Source of the DNA: Reyranella sp.
GTDB lineage: Bacteria; Pseudomonadota; Alphaproteobacteria; Reyranellales; Reyranellaceae
Length of the DNA stretch: 64,000 nucleotides
Direction of reading: 5' to 3'
Assembly (NCBI GenBank): GCA_019750135.1
Contig: JAIEOV010000023.1
Coordinates: 1 to 64,000 of the forward strand
Shown: piece after piece, positions 8,063-16,884 of the stretch
Position numbering within the stretch: position 1 is the first letter of the stretch
Layout of the letters: each line of letters opens with the position of its first letter
Translations under genes and position numbers: made by a program
Notes under the pieces: model-generated
Seen by the model: only the letters and a program-made list of their open reading frames with translations
Database searches by the model: none
What the model was told of the DNA's origin: nothing

Positions 8063-8896
8063 AAGAGCCTGTTCGACCACTTCCGCCGCCGTCATGCCGC
8101 CTTCACGCATCGCGCGGATGGTCATGTCGCGGTCGCGCTTGGCGAAGCGGCGGCCGGCGGCGTCGGTCAAGAGCTCGTGATGGGCGTAGCGCGGCGTCTC
8201 GTAGCCCAGAAGCTTCTGCAGCAGACCGTGCACATGGGTCGACGGCAGCACGTCGACGCCGCGCGTCACCAGGGTGATGCCCTGCAGATGGTCGTCGACC
8301 GTGACCGCCAGATGATAGCTGGTCGGCGTGTCCTTGCGCGCAATCACGAAGTCGCCCATCAGCATCGGCTCGCCCTCGACGCGGCCCAGCGTCTCGTCGA
8401 TGAAGTGATAAGGGCCGGCTTCCCTCGCTGCGCGGTCGGCGTCGAGGCGAAAGCAGTGCTCCTGCCCCGCGACGATCCTGTCGCGTCGCTCTTGCGCCGA
8501 GAGATAGCGGCAGGTCCCCGGATAGAGTGGCCCGTCGGGTCCATGCGGCGCGTTGGCCGAGGCCGCAAGCTCGCGCTCGATGGCGGCACGGCTGCAGAAG
8601 CAGGGATAGATCAGCCGGCGCTCATCGAGCTGGTCCAGCACCTTGCCATAGTCGGCGAAATGCTCGGACTGGCGGCGCACCTCGCCGTCCCAGGCGAAGC
8701 CGAGCCATCTGAGGTCATCGAGGATCGCGGTCTCGAACTCCCGCTTGCAGCGGCGGATGTCGATGTCCTCGATGCGCACCAGGAAGCGGCCGCCGGCCTG
8801 TTCGCGCGCCCGATGCCAGCCGGTCCAGGCCGAGTAGGCCGAGCCGAGATGCAGCTCTCCCGTCGGGCTGGGCGCAAAGCGCGTGACGACGGTCAT
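8027..8896 (-). CDS. gluQ: Glutamyl-Q tRNA(Asp) synthetase
   Basis: A 289-residue truncated glutamyl-tRNA synthetase paralogue that attaches glutamate to queuosine at position 34 of tRNA(Asp). It has the class I motif in PSPTGELHLGS, IEDIDIRRC, the zinc-site cysteines CFCSR and CRYLS, and a KMSKS-like loop RRFAKRDRD. There is no anticodon-binding domain, as expected for this family. The ATG at 8896 overlaps the stop of the upstream nucleotidyltransferase gene (ATGA), so they are translationally coupled. The final residues are encoded by an inverted repeat (7995-8062), suggesting that a mobile repeat replaced the original C-terminus. Confidence 0.93.
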   Translation of the reverse strand: MTVVTRFAPSPTGELHLGSAYSAWTGWHRAREQAGGRFLVRIEDIDIRRCKREFETAILDDLRWLGFAWDGEVRRQSEHFADYGKVLDQLDERRLIYPCFCSRAAIERELAASANAPHGPDGPLYPGTCRYLSAQERRDRIVAGQEHCFRLDADRAAREAGPYHFIDETLGRVEGEPMLMGDFVIARKDTPTSYHLAVTVDDHLQGITLVTRGVDVLPSTHVHGLLQKLLGYETPRYAHHELLTDAAGRRFAKRDRDMTIRAMREGGMTAAEVVEQALRWGRATPVARS

Positions 8897-9696
8897 GCGC
8901 GCGGCTGTTTGCCGTCGACGAAGTCCAGGAGCAGGCCGGGCATGCCCTTGACCGGCGACGCCGGCGGCTCGGCCACGCGCAGCTCGACATAGAGCGCGGC
9001 CGATCGCTTCAAGGCCTCGGCAATGGATTGATGGCCGGTGCTGGGCAAGGTCGGCGCCAGCAGCGCCCTGGCGCCCTCGACGTCCTCGACGCGGCGCACG
9101 CCGCGCGGGCTGCGGCCGGCATTGCGCTGGAGCATCGAGCCCAGCACCTGGTCGCGAAAGAAGTCGAGCCCGCCGATGGCCTCGAAGTGCTCGCCGCGTA
9201 GAAGCTTGGTCGCGACGTAGTGCAGCCACACCCAGGCACGGTCCTCGTACCATTGGGCATCGCGGCCGCGACCCGAGACCGTCATGCCGGCCAGGCGCCG
9301 CTCGAGATCGCCGGCGTCGCGCGCCCACAGCACCACCGGATGCTCCGACAGTCCCGAAAGATCGGCCGGCGTGATGAATTTCAGATCGACATGCAGGAGC
9401 GGCGGGCCGAACAGGCAGATCAGCAGCCGCGGCTCGCCGACATGCTCGCCGCCGAAGGCCGCCAGCAAAGAGCCGAGCCGGTTGGCGAACGCCTGACGCT
9501 CGGCCATCGCTGCGGCATGATCGTCGGCGCGCACGACGATCACGAAGTCGAGGTCGGAATGCTCGTCGAAGCCGCCATAGGCCAGCGACCCGGTCCCCAG
9601 CAGCGCCTCGAAGCGTCCGTCCGCGCGCACGGCGGCGATGACGCGCTCCAGCATGCGGGCGTGCAGGTCGGGAAGGCCGAGCTTGGCGATGTCCAT
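8893..9696 (-). CDS. Nucleotidyltransferase-fold protein
   Basis: A 267-residue protein with the pol-beta-type nucleotidyltransferase signature: GTGSLAYGGFDEHSDLDF (G-S plus the D-x-D metal pair), and a third acidic residue in LLHVDLKF. The remainder is helical, resembling aminoglycoside-type or uncharacterised nucleotidyltransferases. The product would transfer an NMP to an unknown acceptor. It overlaps gluQRS by 4 bp (ATGA), so the two are one operon; the link to tRNA modification is inferred only from position. The opposite-strand gene at 9743 begins 46 bp away. Confidence 0.8.
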   Translation of the reverse strand: MDIAKLGLPDLHARMLERVIAAVRADGRFEALLGTGSLAYGGFDEHSDLDFVIVVRADDHAAAMAERQAFANRLGSLLAAFGGEHVGEPRLLICLFGPPLLHVDLKFITPADLSGLSEHPVVLWARDAGDLERRLAGMTVSGRGRDAQWYEDRAWVWLHYVATKLLRGEHFEAIGGLDFFRDQVLGSMLQRNAGRSPRGVRRVEDVEGARALLAPTLPSTGHQSIAEALKRSAALYVELRVAEPPASPVKGMPGLLLDFVDGKQPRA

Positions 9697-9742
9697 GGGG
9701 TGGAACTTACAGTTCTGCCTCGCGGCGTGCTATGCCGGCCGC

Positions 9743-10408
9743 ATGGTTCAAGTGGTTCTCGATGCCGCCAATCTCAAGAGGGCGATGCGGCATCTGGCGA
9801 AGGTCGATCCGGATTTTGCCCGCGCCATCAAGGAGGTCGGGCATCCCGAATTGCGCGAGGTGCCGACGGGCTTCGGCGGCCTGATGCGCTCGATCGTGGG
9901 CCAGCAGGTCTCGGTCCATGCCGCGCGCAGCATCTGGCTGCGGCTGGAAGCGGCGGCGCCCCGCATGGAGCCGGCGGACTTCCTGGCGCTGAGCGACGAC
10001 GACCTGCGCGCCGTCGGCCTGTCGGGCGCCAAGATGCGCTATGGCCGCAGCCTCGCCACCGACATCGTCGAAGGCCGCATCGATTTCGCGGCGCTCGACG
10101 CGCTCGACGACGAGGCCGCGATCGCCATGCTCTGCCAGGCCAAGGGCATCGGCCGCTGGACGGCCGAGATCTACCTGATGTTCGCCCACGGCCGGCCCGA
10201 CATCATGCCGGGCCTCGATCTCGGGCTGGTGATCGCCGCGCAGCATCTCAAGAAGCTGCGCAAGCGGCCCGATGCGAAACGGTTGGTTAAAATCGCAGAG
10301 CAGTGGCGGCCCTGGCGCAGTGCAGCCGCGCTGCTGCTCTGGCACTATCGTCGCAACATGCCGGACTGGAGCGCCAAGGCGCCGAAGGTGGAGTCGACAG
10401 CAAAATGA
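9743..10408 (+). CDS. DNA-3-methyladenine glycosylase II (AlkA-type HhH-GPD)
   Basis: A 221-residue base-excision repair glycosylase without the AlkA N-terminal domain. SIVGQQVS (near 50) is the family motif, the helix-hairpin-helix reads CQAKGIGRWTAEIYLM, and the catalytic Asp lies in PGLDLGL. It removes alkylated purines. ATG 9743 is chosen because the longer frame overlaps the divergent nucleotidyltransferase promoter. It is the first gene of a run of four (AlkA, esterase, serine hydrolase, MFS); its stop overlaps the next start as ATGA. Confidence 0.9.
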   Translation: MVQVVLDAANLKRAMRHLAKVDPDFARAIKEVGHPELREVPTGFGGLMRSIVGQQVSVHAARSIWLRLEAAAPRMEPADFLALSDDDLRAVGLSGAKMRYGRSLATDIVEGRIDFAALDALDDEAAIAMLCQAKGIGRWTAEIYLMFAHGRPDIMPGLDLGLVIAAQHLKKLRKRPDAKRLVKIAEQWRPWRSAAALLLWHYRRNMPDWSAKAPKVESTAK

Positions 10409-11073
10409 CCAAGCTCGAAGGCGCCAGCTACGGCCCGCACAACGAGGGCAGCAAGCCCGGCCACATGGTGATCCTGCTGCACGGCTACGGCGCCGACGGC
10501 AACGATTTGATCGGACTGGCGCCGGTGCTGGGGCCATTGATGCCCGACGTGATCTTCTATGCGCCCAATGCGCCGCAACCATGTGAAGGAAATCCTTTCG
10601 GCTATCAGTGGTTCCCGGTCTCGCGCCTCGACCCGCAGCTGGCGCTGGCCGGCGTGCGCGGCGCGGCGGCCGATGTCGACGCCTTCCTCGACGAGAAGAT
10701 GGCCGAGCATGGCCTGGACGAGAGCAAGACGGCCCTGGTCGGCTTCTCGCAGGGCACCATGATGGCGCTACATGTCGGCCTGCGCCGCGCCAGGCCGCTC
10801 GCCGGCATCATCGGCTTCTCGGGCATGCTGGCGGGACCGGATGTGCTGAAGGACGAGATCAAGTCGCGGCCGCCGGTGCTGCTGACGCACGGCGACCAGG
10901 ACCAGATGCTGCCGCATATCCTCAGCCAGCGCGCCGCCCAGGTGCTGGAGCAGAACGACATCAGGGTCGGCCTGCACATCGCCGAAGGCGTCGGCCACGG
11001 CATCAACGACACCGGCCTGTCCGCCGCGGCGCGGTTCCTGCTGGAGGCGTTCAAGCTCCCGGTGCCGAAATGA
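10405..11073 (+). CDS. Alpha/beta-hydrolase, carboxylesterase/phospholipase (YpfH-like)
   Basis: A 222-residue alpha/beta-hydrolase. The oxyanion strand is VILLHGYGADGND, the nucleophile elbow GFSQG, the acid in THGDQDQMLP and the catalytic His in GVGHGIN. It matches the phospholipase/carboxylesterase family that hydrolyses small acyl esters or acyl-thioesters in the cytoplasm; no signal peptide is seen. It overlaps both neighbours by 4 bp (ATGA at each end), so it is translationally coupled to the glycosylase and to the serine hydrolase. Confidence 0.9.
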   Translation: MTKLEGASYGPHNEGSKPGHMVILLHGYGADGNDLIGLAPVLGPLMPDVIFYAPNAPQPCEGNPFGYQWFPVSRLDPQLALAGVRGAAADVDAFLDEKMAEHGLDESKTALVGFSQGTMMALHVGLRRARPLAGIIGFSGMLAGPDVLKDEIKSRPPVLLTHGDQDQMLPHILSQRAAQVLEQNDIRVGLHIAEGVGHGINDTGLSAAARFLLEAFKLPVPK

Positions 11074-12290
11074 CCGAGGGCATCTGCAAGCCGGGCTTCG
11101 AGCGCGTCGCCGAGGCTTTCACCAGGAATTTCGAATCCAACGGCGAGGTCGGCGCCTCGGTGTGCCTCACGGTCGGCGGCGAGACGGTAGTCGATCTGTG
11201 GGGCGGCATTGCCGACCAGAAGACCGGTACGTCGTGGACCAGGGACACGGTCGGCATCGTCTTCTCCTGCACCAAGGGCGCGACGGCGATCTGCGCCCAC
11301 ATCCTGGCGAGCCGCGGCAAGCTCGACCTCGATGCACCCGTCGCCGAGCTGTGGCCAGAGTTCGCCACGAACGGCAAGGAGCGCGCGACCACGCGCATGA
11401 TGCTCGACCATTCCGTGGGCGTGCCGGCGCTGCGCGCCAAGGTGAAGGACAGCGGTCCCTACGAATGGGACTACATGACCCACATGCTGGCCGAGGAGGC
11501 GCCGTTCTGGGAGCCGGGCACGCGCAACGGCTATCACGGCTTCACCTTCGGCTGGACCGTGGGCGAGATGGTGCGTCGGGCCGCCGGCATGTCGCTCGGC
11601 ACCTTCTTCCAGAACGAGGTCGCCAAGCCGCTCGGCCTCGACTTCTGGATCGGCCTGCCCGAGGAGATCGAGCCGCGCGTCGCGCCGATCATTCCCTTCA
11701 TCTACAAGGCCGAGCAGGCCAAGACTCCGTTCATGATCGATCTCGCGACGAAGAAGGAATCGCCGGCGGCGCTGTTCTTCTTCAATGTCGGCGCCTGGCG
11801 GGCGGGCGGCGCGAACACGCGGGCCGGGCGGGCGGCCGAGATCGGCGCGGCCAACGGCGTCACGAATGCGCGCGGGCTCGCCGGCATGTATGCGCCGCTG
11901 GCGAACGGCGGCGGCAAATTGGTCGACGGCAAGACCCTGGCCCGCATGGGCGAGGTGTCGATGGCGACGCACGACGACGCCACCCTGCGCATCCCGACGC
12001 GCTTCGCCCTGGGTTTCATGAAGTCGATGGACAACCGCAAGCGCAGCGTCGGCGCAAAACTGTTCGGTCCGGACGTCGACAGCGCGATCATGGGCAGCGC
12101 CGCCTTCGGCCATGTCGGCGCCGGCGGCTCGCTGGGCTTTGCCGATCCTGTCGCCGGCCTCTCCTTCGGCTACATGATGAACCGCATGGGCCCCGGCCTC
12201 TTGATGAACGAGCGCGGCCAGGCGCTGATCGATGCGGCCTATCTCTCGCTCGGCTACACCAACAAGGATGGCGGGGTGTGGGTGAAGTGA
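11070..12290 (+). CDS. Serine hydrolase, class C beta-lactamase-like (esterase EstB type)
   Basis: A 406-residue protein with the S-x-x-K nucleophile motif SCTKGA, the tyrosine motif region RNGYHGFTFGW, and FGHVGAGGS in place of the KTG box. Proteins of this group are usually esterases or peptidases and not antibiotic-inactivating beta-lactamases. There is no signal peptide, so it is cytoplasmic. It overlaps the upstream esterase (ATGA) and is followed after 18 bp by an exporter. A second, different member of the superfamily is at 19281. Confidence 0.88.
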   Translation: MTEGICKPGFERVAEAFTRNFESNGEVGASVCLTVGGETVVDLWGGIADQKTGTSWTRDTVGIVFSCTKGATAICAHILASRGKLDLDAPVAELWPEFATNGKERATTRMMLDHSVGVPALRAKVKDSGPYEWDYMTHMLAEEAPFWEPGTRNGYHGFTFGWTVGEMVRRAAGMSLGTFFQNEVAKPLGLDFWIGLPEEIEPRVAPIIPFIYKAEQAKTPFMIDLATKKESPAALFFFNVGAWRAGGANTRAGRAAEIGAANGVTNARGLAGMYAPLANGGGKLVDGKTLARMGEVSMATHDDATLRIPTRFALGFMKSMDNRKRSVGAKLFGPDVDSAIMGSAAFGHVGAGGSLGFADPVAGLSFGYMMNRMGPGLLMNERGQALIDAAYLSLGYTNKDGGVWVK

Positions 12291-12308
12291 CCCGCTGACG
12301 AGCCGTCG

Positions 12309-13589
12309 ATGATCCCCGTCCTTCGCCCGCTGAAAGACCCGGCCGTCGCCACGGTGTGGTCGGGTCTCGCCGCCTCGACCATCGGCGAGGATGTGTTCCG
12401 CGTCGCCGTCGTCTGGATCGCGGCGGGGCAGATCGGCAATGCCGCGGGCTACGTCAACGCCGCGCAGTACGGCGCGATGCTGGTCGTCGGCCTGCTGGGC
12501 GCCTCGCTGTTCGACCGCTGGCGCGCCGACCGCGCCATGATCGGCGCCAAGTATGCCAGCGCGGTGCTCGCCTTGATGCCGGTCGTGGGCTTCTACATCT
12601 GGGGCATTTCCATCCCGCTGCTGGTGCTGTCGGTGATGGGCCTCGCCGCCATGCGCATGGTCTTCAATCCGGCGCTGCAGTCGGCCGTGCCCGTGCTGGT
12701 GAAGGACCGCGAGGCCCTGCAGGCGATCAACGGTCTGTTCGACGCCACCTTCCGGCTGGCGCGGCTCATCGGGCCGGTGCTGGCGGCCGTGTTGAACGCA
12801 CTCCTGCCGGTGATCCACTTCCTGTCGGTGACGGCGGTGGGCTTCGTGGCGTCGGCCGTCGCGGTCTGGATGGTGCGCGATCGCGTCGTCGATCCGGCGA
12901 ACAAGCCGCGCGTCGGCCGCGGCGGTTGGCCTGGCGCCTGGGATGCCCTGCTCGACGGCGCGCGCCTGATGATGAGCGAACCGACGACCGGCGCGCTGCT
13001 CATGGTCAACGCTTTCGCCAACGGGCCGTGGAGCGTCGCCTTGCAGCTCGCCATCGCCCTGATGGTCGTCGAGCACGACCCGCACCTGTTCGGCTTCCAC
13101 GGTCTGACCGCCCTCGGCCTGATCATCGGCACGACGGGCGTGGGCGACGTCGCCGGCAACCTGATCGCCGGCAGCGTCCGCTTCCGGCGGCCGCTCTCGA
13201 CCATGTTCCTGGGCTATGTCGCCATGGGCGCGGGCTTCGTCCTGATGGCGCTCGCCGCCTGGGGCCTGCCCAACCCCTGGAAGCTGCCGGGCATGATGTT
13301 GTCGGGCATGGTCGCGGGGCTGGGCGGGCCGTTCTTCTTCATCCCCATGATCACCCGCATGCAGACGACCTTCAAAGGCGCCGAGATCGCCCGCGTCTTT
13401 CGCCTGCGGCTCGCCGTCATGGCGGGCTCCATGCTGGTCTTCAACCTGGGCGCCACGCCGCTCTTCGACCTGATCGGCCCGACCCACACCGAGTTCTATC
13501 TCGGCCTGATGCTGCTCGGCCTGGGTGTTGGCGGCCACCTCTATTTCCGGCCGCGGGAAGCCCGAAAAGTTCCCCAAAACGTCACCTGA
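12309..13589 (+). CDS. MFS transporter, enterobactin-exporter (EntS)-like
   Basis: A 426-residue protein with about 10-12 hydrophobic helices. The typical inter-helix loop SLFDRWRADRAMIGAKY follows the second helix (GAMLVVGLLGA), and RIARL-like helices in the middle resemble the MFS_3 / EntS group of efflux proteins. It is the last gene of the AlkA-esterase-serine hydrolase unit, separated by only 18 bp. The cargo cannot be read from the sequence; export of a small ester or siderophore-like compound would fit the neighbours but is speculation. Confidence 0.85.
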   Translation: MIPVLRPLKDPAVATVWSGLAASTIGEDVFRVAVVWIAAGQIGNAAGYVNAAQYGAMLVVGLLGASLFDRWRADRAMIGAKYASAVLALMPVVGFYIWGISIPLLVLSVMGLAAMRMVFNPALQSAVPVLVKDREALQAINGLFDATFRLARLIGPVLAAVLNALLPVIHFLSVTAVGFVASAVAVWMVRDRVVDPANKPRVGRGGWPGAWDALLDGARLMMSEPTTGALLMVNAFANGPWSVALQLAIALMVVEHDPHLFGFHGLTALGLIIGTTGVGDVAGNLIAGSVRFRRPLSTMFLGYVAMGAGFVLMALAAWGLPNPWKLPGMMLSGMVAGLGGPFFFIPMITRMQTTFKGAEIARVFRLRLAVMAGSMLVFNLGATPLFDLIGPTHTEFYLGLMLLGLGVGGHLYFRPREARKVPQNVT

Positions 13590-13608
13590 ATCCCCTTGCG
13601 GGAAACAA

Positions 13609-13638
13609 TGTGTATTGATAGCGTCCGATAAGTACACA
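13609..13638. promoter_or_regulatory. Interrupted inverted repeat upstream of the carotenoid oxygenase gene
   Basis: TGTGTATT (13609-13616) and AGTACACA (13631-13638) are complementary at 7 of 8 positions, separated by 14 bp, in an AT-rich gap 33 bp before the start at 13671. The 12-mer AATGTGTATTGA (13607-13618) is also present at 4969-4980 in the tetR control region. A shared regulator is possible; chance is not excluded. Confidence 0.35.
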
Positions 13639-13670
13639 GCGTTACCCTTAACCGACGAGCGGAGCGCGTC

Positions 13671-15101
13671 ATGGCCAAGGCCTTCCCGACCGACAATCCC
13701 TTCCTGCGCGGCTATTACGGCCCGGTGAACACCGAGGCCGACGCGGGCCACCTGCACATCACCGGCGAGATGCCTCGCGAGCTCTGCGGCACGCTCTACC
13801 GCAACGGCCCCAACCCGCAATTCGCGCCGCGCGGGCCGTATCACTGGTTCGGCGGCGACGGCATGATCCACGCCTTCCACATCGAGAACGGCAACGTCTC
13901 CTACAAGAACCGCTGGGTGCGCACCCCCAAGTGGGAGCTCGAGAACAAGGAGGGCGAGGGACTTTCCGGCACTTTCGGAAATCCGCGCTACAGCGATCCG
14001 CGTATCGTCCAGATGAACTCGACGATCGCCAACACCAACATCGTCTGGCACGGCGGCAAGCTGCTCGCGCTCGAGGAGGCGCATGCGCCCTTCTCGCTCG
14101 ATCCGGCGAGCCTGATGCCGGTCAATGCCGGCTACGAGACCTTCGGCGACAGGCTGTGCGGTCCCTTCACCGCCCATCCCAAGCTCGATCCCAAGACCGG
14201 CGAGATGGTGTTCTTCGGCTACTCGGCCAAGGGCCGCTTCACCAAGGAGGTGAGCGTCCAGACCGTGACCGCCGACGGCAAGGTCACGCGCGCCGAGATC
14301 CTGGACGGCCCCTTCCCCAGCATGATCCACGACTTCGCCGTGACCCGGAACTGGATCGTGATCCCGATCTTCCCCCTGACCTCGTCGATGGAGCGGGCGA
14401 TGGCGGGCCTGCCGCCCTTCGCCTGGGAGCCCGACAAGGGCACGCACATCGCCTTCATCCCGCGCAACGGCACTGTCGCCGATGCGAAGTGGATCAGCGC
14501 GCCGCCGTGCTACGTCTTCCACCCGATGAACCACTACGAGACCGCCGACGGCAAGGTCGTGGTCGACGTCATGAAGTTCGACGTCGCTCCGCTCTTCCCG
14601 CTGCCGGACGGCAAGCCGTCGACGCCGACCACGCCGCAGGCCCGGCTGTTCCGCTGGACTTTCGATCCGTCGGGCCAGGCCAACACCTTCAAGGAGGAGC
14701 AGCTCGACGACCGCGCCGGCGAGTTCCCGCGCTTCGACGAACGCTTCTGCATGAGCGACTACCGGCACGGCTGGATCGTCGCCGGCAACGTCGTCGACAC
14801 CCGCACCGGCGAGCCGCGCATGGACGGCATCACCCACTACGACCTCAAGACCGGCAAGAGCGAGACCTTTGCCGGTGCTGATGCCGACCGCTTCGGCGAG
14901 CCGATCTTCGTGCCGCGCAACGACGATGCCGCCGAGGGCGACGGCTGGATCCTCACCGTCGTGTGGCGCGGCAACGAGGGCCGCAGCGACCTCGCGGTGT
15001 TCGAGGCGACCGACATCGCCAAGGGACCGGTGGCGCTGGCCCATCTCAGCACCAAGGTGCCCGCCGGGTTCCACGGCAACTGGCGGCCGGGTCCGCTATA
15101 G
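13671..15101 (+). CDS. Carotenoid cleavage oxygenase (RPE65/CCD family)
   Basis: A 476-residue iron(II) dioxygenase of full family length. The four histidine ligands are visible at H169 (TAHPKLD), H220 (SMIHDFA), H284 (YVFHPMNHY) and H468 (GFHGNW); the N-terminal family motifs LYRNGPNPQF and WFGGDGMIH are present. The family cleaves double bonds in carotenoids, apocarotenoids, stilbenes or lignin-derived styrenes. No signal peptide. A GST follows after 10 bp and a nitronate monooxygenase after that, so this may be a small catabolic or detoxification unit. The gap before it holds an inverted repeat at 13609-13638. Confidence 0.93.
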   Translation: MAKAFPTDNPFLRGYYGPVNTEADAGHLHITGEMPRELCGTLYRNGPNPQFAPRGPYHWFGGDGMIHAFHIENGNVSYKNRWVRTPKWELENKEGEGLSGTFGNPRYSDPRIVQMNSTIANTNIVWHGGKLLALEEAHAPFSLDPASLMPVNAGYETFGDRLCGPFTAHPKLDPKTGEMVFFGYSAKGRFTKEVSVQTVTADGKVTRAEILDGPFPSMIHDFAVTRNWIVIPIFPLTSSMERAMAGLPPFAWEPDKGTHIAFIPRNGTVADAKWISAPPCYVFHPMNHYETADGKVVVDVMKFDVAPLFPLPDGKPSTPTTPQARLFRWTFDPSGQANTFKEEQLDDRAGEFPRFDERFCMSDYRHGWIVAGNVVDTRTGEPRMDGITHYDLKTGKSETFAGADADRFGEPIFVPRNDDAAEGDGWILTVVWRGNEGRSDLAVFEATDIAKGPVALAHLSTKVPAGFHGNWRPGPL

Positions 15102-15111
15102 GGAGCGACGC

Positions 15112-15777
15112 ATGATCACCGTCCATCATCTCGAGAACTCGCGGTCCCAACGCGTGCTGTGGATGCTGGAGGAGCTTGGCCTCGACTACGAGGTCAAGCT
15201 CTACAAGCGCGAGCCGACGATGCAGGCGCCGGCCTCGCTGCGCGCCGTGCATCCGCTCGGCAAGTCGCCGGTGATCACCGACGGCGACAAGACCCTGGCC
15301 GAATCGGGCGCGATCCTGGAGTACCTGGTCGAGACCTACGGCAACGGCCGCTTCGCGCCCAGGCACGGCACGCCGGAGCGGCTGCACTACACCTACTTCC
15401 TGCACTACGCCGAAGGCTCGTTGATGCCGCTTCTGTTCATGAAGCTGGTGTTCAATCGCCTGCCCGAGCGCGTGCCGTGGGCGATGCGGCCGGTCGCGAG
15501 GATGATCTCCAGCGGCGCCGACAAGGCGCTGCTCGGTCCGCAGATCACCAACCACTTCGCCTTCCTCGAGAGCGAGCTGCACAAGCGGGAGTGGTTTGCC
15601 GGCGCCGAGCTCACCGCGGCCGACGTGCAGATGAGCTTTCCGATCGAGGCCGCCGATGCGCGCGTCGGCTTCGCGGGCCGCTTGCCCAAGCTCAAGAGTT
15701 TCGTCGAGCGTGTGCAGGCGCGACCGGCCTACAAACGTGCGCTCGAACGCGGCGGGCCGCAGACCTTCCTGAAGTGA
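15112..15777 (+). CDS. Glutathione S-transferase
   Basis: A 221-residue GST. The N-terminal thioredoxin-like domain begins TVHHLENSRSQRVLWMLEEL, with the Ser-x-Arg motif of beta/theta-like and related GSTs, contains the cis-Pro site HPLGKSPVITD, and has the glutathione-binding ESGAILEYL. A helical C-terminal domain with TAADVQMSFP follows. The protein conjugates or reduces small electrophiles with glutathione in the cytoplasm. ATG 15112 follows GGGAGCGACGC. It begins 10 bp after the carotenoid oxygenase stop and is probably co-transcribed with it. Confidence 0.92.
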   Translation: MITVHHLENSRSQRVLWMLEELGLDYEVKLYKREPTMQAPASLRAVHPLGKSPVITDGDKTLAESGAILEYLVETYGNGRFAPRHGTPERLHYTYFLHYAEGSLMPLLFMKLVFNRLPERVPWAMRPVARMISSGADKALLGPQITNHFAFLESELHKREWFAGAELTAADVQMSFPIEAADARVGFAGRLPKLKSFVERVQARPAYKRALERGGPQTFLK

Positions 15778-15834
15778 GCCCGGCCGTGCTAGGCCGGATC
15801 GAACACTGAAATCGATTTTCCAAGGAGCGAAATC

Positions 15835-16836
15835 GTGGCTCTTCCTGCCCTGCTGCGCGACAACCTCGCGATTCCCGTCGTCGGCGCGCCGTTGTTCATC
15901 GTCTCCAATCCCGATCTGGTGATCGAGCAGTGCAAGGCGGGCATCGTCGGCTCCTTCCCGGCGCTGAACGCGCGGCCCAAGGAAGTGCTCGAGGAGTGGT
16001 TGAAGCGCATCACTTCGGAGCTCGCCGAGTACAAGGCCAAGCATCCGACGGCCAAGGTGGCGCCGTTCGCGGTCAACCAGATCGTGCACAGCTCGAACGA
16101 CCGCTTGCAGCACGACATCGATCTCTGTGAGAAGTTCAAGGTGCCGATCCAGATCACCTCGTTGCGCGCGCCCGACGACGTGGTGACGTCGGCCAAGCGC
16201 TACGGCTGCCTGGTGTTCCACGACGTGACCAACGTGAAGCACGCCAAGCGCGCCCTGCAGGCCGGCGTCGACGGACTGATTCTGGTCTGCGCCGGCGCCG
16301 GCGGCCATGCCGGCGGCCTGTCGCCCTTCGCCCTGGTGCCGGAAGTGCGCCAGTTCTACGACGGCTGCATCCTGCTCTCGGGCTCGATCGCCAACGGCGC
16401 CTCGGTGCTGGCGGCCCAGGCGGTCGGCGCGGACCTCGCCTATATCGGCACGCGCTTCACGGCCAGCAAGGAAGCCAATGCGACCGACGGCAACAAGCAG
16501 TGCATCATCGAGTCGAGCGGCGAGGAGATCGTCTACACCAACCTCTTCACCGGCGTGCACGGCAACTACCTGAAGCGCAGCATCGCTGCAGCGGGCCTCG
16601 ACCCCGATGACCTTCCTGTGGCCGACAAGAGCAAGATGAACTTCGGCTCGGGCGGCAACACCAAGGCCAAGGCGTGGCGCGACATCTGGGGCGCGGGCCA
16701 GGGCGTCGGCCAGATCTTCGACGCGCCGCCGGCCGCCGAGATCGTGGCGCGGCTGAAGGCCGAATATGAGGCCGCCCGCGCGGCGCTGTTCGCCGGCGAG
16801 ACGGTGCCGACGAGCCTGAAGCAGGCGGCTGAGTGA
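15835..16836 (+). CDS. Nitronate monooxygenase (2-nitropropane dioxygenase family)
   Basis: A 333-residue FMN-dependent TIM-barrel protein. Recognisable pieces are PVVGAPLFIVSNPDL, the AGIVGSFPALN loop, CAGAGGHAGGLSPF with the catalytic-type His, GSIANGASVLAAQA and GADLAYIGTRF (phosphate binding). The family oxidises propionate 3-nitronate and alkyl nitronates. The start is GTG 15835, with AAGGAG 7-8 bases upstream and no better ATG. It follows the GST gene by 57 bp. Confidence 0.9.
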   Translation: MALPALLRDNLAIPVVGAPLFIVSNPDLVIEQCKAGIVGSFPALNARPKEVLEEWLKRITSELAEYKAKHPTAKVAPFAVNQIVHSSNDRLQHDIDLCEKFKVPIQITSLRAPDDVVTSAKRYGCLVFHDVTNVKHAKRALQAGVDGLILVCAGAGGHAGGLSPFALVPEVRQFYDGCILLSGSIANGASVLAAQAVGADLAYIGTRFTASKEANATDGNKQCIIESSGEEIVYTNLFTGVHGNYLKRSIAAAGLDPDDLPVADKSKMNFGSGGNTKAKAWRDIWGAGQGVGQIFDAPPAAEIVARLKAEYEAARAALFAGETVPTSLKQAAE

Positions 16837-16884
16837 ATTAGTCGTCCTGACACGACGGGCCTTCCCTGCTAGGGATCGCCCCGC

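Noticed and set aside
11070..12290. Antibiotic-resistance beta-lactamase
   Set aside because: It has the S-x-x-K fold but no signal peptide and no KTG box, and is placed in an esterase operon; the family is mostly esterases. The same applies to 19281-20444.
10605..15074. A 1489-codon open frame on the minus strand
   Set aside because: It is the antisense shadow of the esterase, serine hydrolase, MFS and carotenoid oxygenase genes. Its translation is rich in H, R, G and A with no domain pattern.
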